Assembly: GCA_015143295.1 (NCBI GenBank)
Contig: CM026554.1
Location: 29,835,531-29,899,530, forward strand
Direction: 5' to 3'
Source of the DNA: Tetracentron sinense
Lineage: Eukaryota; Streptophyta; Magnoliopsida; Trochodendrales; Trochodendraceae
Length of the DNA stretch: 64,000 nt
In this document: piece by piece, positions 56,481 through 64,000 of the stretch
Numbering within the stretch: the first letter of the stretch is position 1
Layout: each line of letters starts with the position of its first letter
The notes under the pieces: model-generated
The model's database searches: none
Told to the model about the DNA's origin: nothing
What the model saw: the letters and a program-made list of their open reading frames with translations, nothing else
Translations under genes and position numbers: made by a program

Positions 56481-59130
56481 GTTGGAGAATGCCGAGATTA
56501 GCGATTTGAACGACAAAGATCAGAATCATCTGATTTTTATACCAAGACTGGGTTTAGGGAAATACAACAGGATGTGTGCCGTGTAAGTGGTGAGTGTACG
56601 TGACGTGACCAAGACTACTGTTAGGGGACAACGAGTACCTGGGGAAAAAGACGATGCAGGCATGGCCTGGAGGTGCTTAGCCGAAAGAGGGTATAATTGA
56701 AATGGTGTTTCCTGGAGGGGATTAATCAAAATGGTCGGAGGACACACAGGTGTCAGGAACACACGGGGTGTTGGAAGGGGATGTGTAGAGTATCAGGGGA
56801 CACATACGGTGTCAGGACACACAGGGGTATCGAAATAGGGGACATGCTGGTGAGACTGCGGTGTGACAAGGTTTTCACGAAGCACACAGGATGTCTAGGA
56901 CACACGGGGGTGTCACAAAGGGGCATGCTGGTGAGACTGCGGTGTGACAAGGTTGTCACGGAGCACACAGGATGTCTAGGACACACGGGGGTGTCATAAA
57001 GAGGGACAGGTTTGTGAGACTACGGTGTGACGACGTTGTCACAGAGCACACATGATGTCTAGGATACACGAGGTGTTACAAAGGGAGACATGTTGGTGAG
57101 ACTGCGGTGTGACGAGGTTGTCACGGAGCACATAGGATGTCAAGGACATATGGGGGTGTCACAAAGAGGGACATGTTGGTGAGACACCGGTGTGACGAGA
57201 TTGTCATGGAGCACACAGAATGTATAGGACACATGGGAGTGTCACAAAGGGGGACATGCTGGTGAGACTACAGTGTGATGAGGTTATCACGGAGCACACA
57301 GGATGTCTAGGACACACGGGGGTGTCACAAAGGGGGACATACTGGTGAGACTGCAGTGTGACGAGGTTGTTACGGAGTACACAGGATGTCAAAGACACAC
57401 GGGGGTGTCACAAAGGTTTTGAGGCGTGATGCTAGATTGGCATTGGAATTGTCTAAGAGGGACCAGATTTTGATCTTGCGGGATATGATGCTCTGTTTTA
57501 TATGATGCTATGTTGTCATGTAGAGATAAAGATGAGGATGCTTTCCTATGACTCTGTGGCGATTCGCGTTTGGTGCAGATGCACGGTGTTGGCTTCCTCT
57601 GCTTGCTGGCCAGGGCTGCTTGGTGCAGGTTGGAACAAACGGATCTTGATACCAAAAGTTTATTTTTGAAAATCATTTTTTCAGAAAAGTGTAGGAGACT
57701 TTTGCAAAGATTTTAGTTTTGACAACAAAAAATGCTTAGTTAGCTTTTAGATGTGCCAGTAAATCGCCTATGCTAGGGCTTACGGGGATTTGTGAATCGC
57801 CTTTCACTCTCGAAGAGAAGAGTATGATTCAGAGTACGATGCTGTCGGAGCTAGACAAGCTTGTCAAATACCATTGCAGGCTGAGGACCCTTGCTAAGGA
57901 GAAACTTTCTGAGGGGCTTTATAAGCTTCTGGACTCTTAATAGGGAAGAGTACTATTGTGAGCTTTCGGAGGTTTCCATTGGGGATCCACTGGGGATTGG
58001 AGATTATTTTGCTGTCAAGGCTCTTCTGGGGAGTGGGCTTCTGTGGTGGACCACTACTAGGAAGATCTGGTTTCTGGGGATAGTTGGGGAATCCGGGAAG
58101 CCTGATTGCGGCCGGCTATTGTTGCCAAACTGATCTTCAGTTTTTTCTCCCTTTTTTACCCTTAGAATGACTAATTCTTGGGGTTCGCATAATTTTTGCA
58201 TGATGAAGCCTTTGCCAGTTTTCTTCATGCCTGCGAAGCTGATTAATTTTTGTCCATTTTTTACCCATAATCGCAAGACTAGGTCTGGGAATCGCGTAAT
58301 TTTTGCGCAATGAGACCGTTTCCAGTTTTCACTCATGCCCGCGACTGGTTGGGGAAGCCTATGACTTACTGGGGAAAATATGTCTTCTCTCATCATTACC
58401 CTGAATGGCGCTCCTTTGGGGAGTTGGGGTGATATTTTCGCTGAGCGATGTAGATGTGATATTGCGCTTGCACTCGCAGCTTCTAGGGGATCTAGAAGGA
58501 CTTAGGGTAGAACGAAACGTAGGCTCAGGGACAAAAGTTTGGGACACCTTGGGATATAGCTGATTTACATTCCCTTGGAGTTTTTTTTTTGCTTCGCTCG
58601 AGAATTTGAGAGAGGTTGTCTCTGTTGGGGAGTATGAGAGAGGTTGTCTCTGCTAGGAGTATGAGAGGTTGTTTCCACTGGGAGAAAAAATCCGGAGAGT
58701 TTTGTCTCTGTGGGGAGTCTTCGACTCTTGAAAATGTTTCGACTTCTATTTTGGGATTTCCTTTGATGGAAATTTTGTATACTTTGATGTCGACTCCACC
58801 GAAGAAATTGGGAGGGATTCTGCCTCTGCTTGGAAAATTGAGGGGATTTTCCCTTCCTAGTGACCGCACCTGATTTGTCAAGTTGCCTATGTACCCTTTG
58901 CAGGATCAGGTCATGACGTAGTTCAGGCAAATGTCACAGGCTAGCAAGAAAGGGTGTCCCTAAAATGGTTTTGTGAAAGAAAGACTATTAGGTTCAAGGG
59001 GCTAACTAGCGGATTTAATTGATTTTTGTAAACGGGTTGACAATGTTGGGGATAAAGAGTGTGCCAAAGATGGCCTCCTGTCATTTTCCGGAGAAGCTAA
59101 AAGTGCAAAGTGCTTATCAGATCTAGACCC
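56481..59130 (-). other. Tat-B 3' non-coding spacer
   Basis: Spacer between integrase and 3' LTR, matching the Tat-A spacer in length (about 2.65 kb) and position. It includes a seven-copy 83-bp array (56838-57418) and diffuse CTCTGTTGGGGAGTATGAG-like repeats at 58600-58720. Open frames, for example 58004-58396 on the minus strand, show no protein motifs. Confidence 0.7.
56838..57418. repeat. Seven tandem copies of an ~83-bp unit in Tat-B
   Basis: Each copy reads GGGACATGCTGGTGAGACTG, CGGTGTGACAAGGTTGTCAC, GGAGCACACAGGATGTCTAG and GACACACGGGGGTGTCACAA with small changes. Starts are near 56838, 56921, 57003, 57085, 57168, 57250 and 57333. A degenerate lead-in lies at 56735-56837. Tat-A has only diverged related words (GACACCCCCGTGTG) at the equivalent place, so the array expanded in Tat-B. 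Confidence 0.85.
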
Positions 59131-60210
59131 TAAGCGTAGTATCTCTTGATTTTGTTTATGTTGATGGGCACTGGGAGGTCTTCGTCATCCATGCGTCCGA
59201 GTCGAAGGACGCTGCCTGAGAATTTATCTCGGACGATGTATGGTCCTTCATAGTTGGGAGTGAATTTGCCCCTTGGGTCAGGGTGGTTTGGTAACATTTT
59301 CTAGAGAACCAGGTCCCCAACTTCGATGCTACAAGGCTTGACCTTCTTGTCGAATGCCTTAGCCATACGCTTCTGATAGGCTTGGGAGTGATTGATGGCT
59401 TTCAGTCGCCGCTCTTCAATCAAATTCAGTTGCTCGTATCGGGTCTGCGCCCATTCTGCCTCTAACAACTTTGCTTCCATTAGTACATGGAGTGATGAAA
59501 TTTGTACTTCGACCAGGAGGACTGCTTCCATACTATAAGCCCGAGAAAAAGGTATTGCCCCAGTTGAGGTTCTGATAGACGTTTTGTAGGCCATGAGTGC
59601 GTATGGGAGCATCTCATGCCAGGCAAAATGGTTGGTTGTCATCTTCTCAATGATCTTCTTCAGGTTTTTGTTGGATGCTTCAACTGCACCATTGGTCTGA
59701 GGCTTGTATGGCATGGAGTTATGATGCTGTATTTTGAATTTCTGGCAGAGATTAGTCATCCCCTTGTTATAGAAGTTAAGAGTGTTGTCTGTCATAATCT
59801 CATATGGGATTCCGTATCGACAGATGATATCCCTCTTCAGAAAACGCTAAACCACAGATGTTGTGACATTGGCATAAGAGGTTGCCTCGACCATTTTGTG
59901 AAGTAATCGATTGTAACCAGGATGAATTGATGATCGTTAGATGCTTTCGGAGCTATGGGTCTGATGACGACGATGCCCCAGGCTGAGAATGGCCAGGGTG
60001 CAGTCAATTGTGGAGCCTTATCGGCGGTGCATTGATCCTGTCAATATAGATCTGGCACTGGTGGCACTTCTATACGTGCTTATAATAGTTAGCTTCCATT
60101 GTAGACTAGTAGTAACCCAGCCTAAGAATATTCTTGGAGAGCATTAACCCATTCATGTGCGATCCGCAAGTTCCTCCGTGAATTTGTTCGACTACCTGTG
60201 CTGCTTCACT
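59131..60210 (-). pseudogene. Tat-B integrase (minus)
   Basis: The minus strand shows the same integrase as Tat-A. The zinc-finger part is HGGTCGSHMNGLMLSKNIL (the usual HEG is HGG). The core follows with VTDNTLNF-like TDNTLNFYNKGMTNLCQKF, then NGAVEASNKNLKKIIEKMTT and YALMAYKTSIRTSTGAIPFS, then GDLVL. The end is DLPVPININKIKRYYA with a stop at 59131-59133. The open stretch 59301-59795 is the longest surviving piece. Several stops (for example near 59298, 59850 and 60105) make it non-functional. Confidence 0.85.
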
Positions 60211-60369
60211 AGTGTCAAGGTATCTGAGCCATATCAGGTTTTGTGATCTTTTGTACAAGACTCCCCCTGAGAGGACAAACTAGATAACTAGTCTTCGGAT
60301 TGCCCGTTGGTCTATTTTGGTAGCCTCTAGGGAGAAGGTCCCGTCCTCGAGGTATTGCTTGATGTCCGC

Positions 60370-60860
60370 ATATCAAGGCTTATTGTCAGATACTGCGTCT
60401 AGCTGGAGGTAGTAGGCAGACTGCTCTTGTTGTTGAATCTCAATTGGACAAAGCATGATGCCTTTGGAGATCTGAACCATGGAGGCGAGAGTGGCTAGTG
60501 TGTCGGCAAACCTATTGTGGTTTCGGGATCGGTGGCTAAAGGTGATTCTTCTGAACTGAGTAATCAGCATGTTAAGGTAGGCTAAGCACGGGACTAGCCT
60601 TGCTTCTCGGATGGCCCAAGATTCGTTTGCCTGACAGATTACCAAAGATTAGTCACTGTAGACGTCTATCTCTACAATCCTGATGCCCAGGGCTTCTTTC
60701 AGACCAACTATGCACACCTCGTATTCTGTTTTGTTGTTGGAGCATATGAATTTCAGCTTGACTGAGATAGAGAGGTGTGCTCCCTTGGGTGAGATTAGGA
60801 CTGCTCTTGCCCCGTGTCTGTAACTATTGGCAGCTCCGTCAAAGTATAACTCCCATCTGG
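60370..60860 (-). pseudogene. Tat-B second (archaeal-type) RNase H (minus)
   Basis: Reads LYFDGAANSYRHGARAVLIS on the minus strand, then SNNKTEYEVCIVGLKEALGI, then ESWAIREARLVPCLAYLNML. The first catalytic Asp is kept (it is Asn in Tat-A). The NNEAEYE block has become NNKTEYE and a stop falls in the GDSSLVI block (about 60650). The domain identifies the element as Tat lineage. Confidence 0.8.
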
Positions 60861-61510
60861 AGTACTCTTGCTCTTCCGCTTCTGTGTATAAGATGGCTTC
60901 ATCTAAAAACTGATCGTGTACTGAGACATAGTCCTCTGCTAGACTGTGGGCTAAGTGATCTGCTATCGCCTATCCTTGATTAAAGTATGTGTCATGTATG
61001 TGATGTCGAAATCCGACAACATCATAAGCCATTGGGTAGTCCTTTCGGTGGTGGCTGGCTTTTCAAGTAGGTAGTTGAGCAGGTCCATCCGGGAGACCAG
61101 AATTATCGGATAGGAAAGCAGGTAGTGCCGGAGACGTTGAGTAGCCCAGACCAGTGTCAAACATGCTTCTCAAGAGGGTTGTACCTCTCTTCATACTCCA
61201 ACAGGTGTTTACTGATGTAGTAGATAGCTTGCTCTATTCTGCTTGTCTCATCATGCTGTGCTAGGACGCACCCCATGGAGGTTTCTTGTACTGACATGTA
61301 GAGTATTAGGGGCCATCCTGACATAGTAGGCACAAGTACTGGAGGATTGAGCAGGTATTGCTTTATTCTGTCAAAGGCTTCCTAACACTCGTCTGTCCAG
61401 ACCGTCGACGTATTCTTCTGGAGAACCTTGAATATTGGTTCACAGATAGGAGTGAGTTGAGAGATGAACCAGCTGATATACTGAATTCTGCCCAGGAAAC
61501 CACGTGTATA
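60861..61510 (-). pseudogene. Tat-B RT C-terminal part and RNase H (minus)
   Basis: Starts abruptly at GFLGRIQYIS near 61510 and continues TPICEPIFKVLQKNTS. Then come VWTDEC, a stop, EAFDRIKQYLLNPPVLVPT, ETSMGCVLAQHDETSRIEQA and IYYISKHLLEYEERYNPLEK. A frameshift follows near 61165, and then WATQRLRHYLLSYPIILVSR and the SDFDITYMTH block. Everything upstream of the RT 3' end is missing. A CACTA terminus begins only 19 bp further right. Confidence 0.82.
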
Positions 61511-61551
61511 GCCCCAGAATTTTTCATGCACTACAAAATTTCAGACTTTTA

Positions 61552-62075
61552 ACGGCGTTTTTCAAACGCCGTGAAAAACCCCAAAAACGCCGTTATAGTC
61601 AATAACGGCGTTTTAAACCAAACGCCGTTATTGCTCCCGTCGGGGAAGGCAAACGCGGCATTTATCTTGACGGCACTTTAAAAACGCCGTTAAAGGTTAG
61701 TCTATAACGGCGTTTCTAAAAACGCCGTAATAGGTGCACCTTTGACGGCGTTTTTATAAATGCCGTTATAGACTGACCTTTAACGGCGTTTAGAAAAATG
61801 CCGTTATAGCCTTACCTTTGACGGCGTTTAGAAAAATGCCGTTATAGCCTTACCTTTGACGGCGTTTATAAAAATGCCGTTATAGCCTTACCTTTGACGG
61901 CGTTTATAGAAATGCCGTGATAGACTGACCTTTAACGGCGTTTACAGAAATGCCGTTATAGACTTACCTTTGACGGCGTTATAGAAATGCCGTTATAGCC
62001 AAATATTTTGCGGCATTTGTAGAAACGCCGTCATAGACCGCTCATTTAACGGCGATTCATAAACGCCGCGAATAG
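61552..62075. repeat. CACTA subterminal repeats
   Basis: More than a dozen alternating words of the type AACGGCGTTT and AAACGCCGTTATAG, in both orientations. The most regular part is ACCTTTGACGGCGTTTATA then AAATGCCGTTATAGCCTT, repeated with a period of about 40-60 bp between 61740 and 62000. These are the expected transposase-binding repeats. Confidence 0.85.
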
Positions 62076-63630
62076 GCATGACAAAAAAAAAATGAAAATA
62101 TTTTTTTCAATTTGTTTTTAACCTGTTTTGTACCTGTCAATAATATAAATATTTTTTTACCTGTTTTGTACCTGTCAACAATATAAATATTTCTTGGACC
62201 TGTGTTGTACCTGTCAACAATATTAAATAAACAAATTCTTGTCCATAATGACATTATATATAAAAAGAAATTTTCGACATGAAAATCAGTATAATATAAA
62301 TACATCCAATCACAGGTGCCCATCATAATATAATAATACAATACACATGTCCATAAAAAAGTGTCAATAAATCATAAGTCTAACTATCTTCATCTTGCTG
62401 GTTCCCTCTTGCACCTCTAAAACTCGACAAGTGTGTGCTCCCTGCTCCCTCCTACAACACAATTAAATAAAATTATTTATTAGAATATTGAAATGATAAA
62501 ATTTACAGATTTCATAATTAATATGCAAAAAAGATTCAATCACTAACATTGGCCCTCAGTGATTCAATCACTAACGATGGATCAATATTGCCCCTCAGTG
62601 ACGTTGGCCAGCAGGAGGGTTCAACATTTTTTTTCATTTCACTATGAGAAAATAAAATTTCATACAATTCATTTGAGCAGTCACAGAGTAGGTAATTAAC
62701 AACTATTGAAAGATATGAACACATTCAGCTAATGTGAAAAAGAAAAAGGAAAAATATGAAAATCTCTTATTCAGGATTTCCAACAAGCATTTCTGGTTTT
62801 ATTGACTTAAAAAGTGCAACTAGAAATTACTGTTTTTTTAAAAAAATTTAGTTGGCAAGGCCGGATATTTGGATTCATTTATGGTCATAGGGAGGCTTCC
62901 ATTTTGAGTTCTTCAGGCCAAAAGTCTAAGATAAAGGATAGGACTTGCTCATCAACATAGAGTAAACTTGAATGCCAACATTAGAAATTATATCTTCTTC
63001 ACATGATCTCTAATAAGATAGAGTAGTACAAGTAATTTGGATGGGTGCTCGCTTAGATACGAACATGGTTGTTGCGAGGAAAATCTCTTACTTAGGATAA
63101 GGCATCCCAAATCCCATTGAAAGTGGCTCAAGGAATGGTTGGAATTTGTCACTCTCAAACATTGGTGAATAAGTACTAAAAACGACTTATTCGTCTTCTT
63201 GTTCTCCAATCTTTATATATTCACTAATTGTCCAGGGTTGTGTTTAATGGAAAACACTGCCTGTTATCCCTTCAGATGGCAATGAGATACAAAGTGACAC
63301 CCAAAACAATTGTGCAAAATTAACATCACAGTGAATTCAACCATTAATATAATAAATTCTGTAAAAGAATATCAAACTGAAAGCCATCTATGCTCCAGCT
63401 ACAAGCAAAGTACAAGAACATCATCGCAGACAATCAAAACCCAACTTGAGAAAGGAAATAAAACAGTATATTTGAAGGAGGAAAACCAGTTCAGATCTGT
63501 CGCTGGCTCTGATAGTTTGCGAAATTGAGCGGAATTCATGACGAAGCGATGAATTAGGGCTAGATGCAATAGAGTGACAGTAGAATAGGACATGACATAA
63601 GTAGACTGTTTAGCGGAATACTTATGTCAG
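62076..63630. other. Unassigned interior DNA of the CACTA candidate
   Basis: No gene supported. A three-copy repeat of about 40-60 bp (ACCTGTTTTGTACCTGTCAA then TAATATAAATATTT) occupies 62117-62225. The rest is AT-rich with short motif-less frames. Confidence 0.4.
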
Positions 63631-63835
63631 TAGAATAGAACAACTTACGGAGGCTGATGGTTTTATCTTTGGGTTCCCCTCTCGTTTTGGCATGATGGCA
63701 GCTCAGTTCAAGGCCTTCTTTGATGCCACCCATGAGATTTGGGCATCTCAGGCACTTGCCGGCAAACCGGCCGGCATCTTCTGGAGCACTGGTTTCCATG
63801 GAGGAGGACAGGAGAATGAGTTGCTTTCTTCCTCA
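63631..63835 (+). pseudogene. FQR1/WrbA-like quinone reductase, single exon
   Basis: The frame reads [20 protein letters not shown] then [20 protein letters not shown] then [20 protein letters not shown]. This matches the central FMN-binding part of plant NAD(P)H:quinone oxidoreductases of the FQR1 family, which have [16 protein letters not shown] and [13 protein letters not shown] stop lies upstream in frame and AG acceptors are present (63629 region). After GGGQEN the sequence departs from the family (normally GGGQETTAL) without a clear donor. No other exons were found nearby. It is either a degraded gene piece or a fragment captured by the CACTA transposon whose left end lies 2.1 kb upstream. 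Confidence 0.7.
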
Positions 63836-64000
63836 CATAAAACTCTCCTAAAAAACAAGTCAGGATCATTGAACAACTATGATCACCCTTTTCTTTATAT
63901 TTCTTTGTACAGTTCATTGGGTGGGTGAAATGCTTGCAATGATTTTCAGAACCTCTAGTTTGGTATGCTTCCTAGAGCCCAGAATTGTGTCTAGCATTAG
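63836..64000. other. Unassigned end of window
   Basis: No further quinone-reductase codons or transposon terminus could be recognised in the last 165 bases. Confidence 0.35.

Larger units (their letters stand above)
61529..64000 (+). mobile_element. CACTA (En/Spm) transposon, left end
   Basis: CACTACAAAATTTCAGAC at 61529 is the typical CACTA terminal inverted repeat. It is followed by a 500-bp subterminal array of GGCGTTT/AAACGCC repeats, the standard architecture of En/Spm elements. The other end (TTTTGTAGTG) was not found before 64000, so either the element extends past the window or its right end is lost. No transposase was recognised inside. The junction lies beside the broken Tat-B reverse transcriptase, which suggests insertion there followed by deletion. 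Confidence 0.75.

Noticed and set aside
57204..57398. Cys-containing repeat peptide predicted on the minus strand of the 83-bp array
   Set aside because: It arises from translating a tandem non-coding repeat; the frame is not kept through all copies and there is no start context.
56838..57418. Regular repeats that could be taken for a CRISPR array
   Set aside because: The whole 83-bp unit repeats without unique spacers and it lies in the spacer of a plant retrotransposon.
1..64000. tRNA, rRNA, microRNA or bacterial-type defence systems
   Set aside because: None could be recognised. The only tRNA-like match is the tRNA-Asp primer-binding site at 17473. Hairpins such as 36660-36835 look like MITEs, and a microRNA claim would need small-RNA data.

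Overview
This window is nuclear DNA of a flowering plant, most likely a eudicot or early-diverging eudicot with a large genome. The evidence is spliced plant genes with GT-AG introns, TATA-box promoters, and dense nests of plant transposon classes: Ty3/gypsy Athila and Tat, Ty1/copia, CACTA, Mutator-like, hAT, Helitron and LINE. I cannot name the species. There is no sign of bacterial, organellar or CRISPR sequence. Genuine host genes fill only a few percent of the window.

Host genes. (1) A reticulocalbin/calumenin-like EF-hand protein gene runs right to left. Exon 1 is at 14347-14896, exon 2 at 5445-5547 and exon 3 at 5302-5367; the remaining exons lie beyond position 1. Its first intron is about 8.8 kb and its third is at least 5.3 kb, both packed with transposon debris. 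(2) Two nearly identical Kunitz-type (miraculin-like) inhibitor genes, at 35373-35963 and 49779-50366 on the minus strand, lie in a direct segmental duplication about 14.4 kb apart. Each copy carries the same truncated copia integrase fragment just downstream. (3) A single exon of an FQR1/WrbA-like quinone reductase at 63631-63835 lies downstream of a CACTA transposon end.

Layout. 1-15.1 kb: EF-hand gene with intronic LINE, Helitron, TIR-element and hAT insertions. 15.1-16.5 kb: a Mutator-type MITE and unassigned DNA. 16.5-25.8 kb: an Athila-type element reduced to gag-protease, with no RT/RNase H/integrase, and a complete 1961-bp solo LTR inserted in its 3' LTR. 26.0-34.1 kb: a 5'-truncated Tat-lineage element on the plus strand (Tat-A), with RT, RNase H, a second archaeal-type RNase H, integrase, a long spacer and a 2.5-kb 3' LTR. 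34.1-37.0 kb: Kunitz duplication copy 1 with a 350-bp MITE. 37.1-39.7 kb: a minus-oriented solo LTR. 40.1-42.7 kb: two inverted Helitron-like elements. 44.3-47.9 kb: a Mutator-like element with a mudrA N-terminal remnant and a Ulp1-protease fragment. 48.5-50.7 kb: Kunitz copy 2. 51-53 kb: possible copia LTR remnant. 52.9-61.5 kb: a second Tat element on the minus strand (Tat-B), with an 83-bp tandem array in its spacer. 61.5-64 kb: a CACTA terminus with GGCGTT/AACGCC subterminal repeats.

The insertions can often be read to the base from target-site duplications: 5 bp for the LTR insertions, 9 bp for Mutator types and 8 bp for hAT. This gives a relative order of events. No clearly new biological system was found. 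The points most worth a second look are palindrome clusters placed just upstream of the TATA boxes of two different solo LTRs, the Mutator element carrying Ulp1 sequence, the paralogous empty site that captures a MITE insertion, and the tandem array inside Tat-B.
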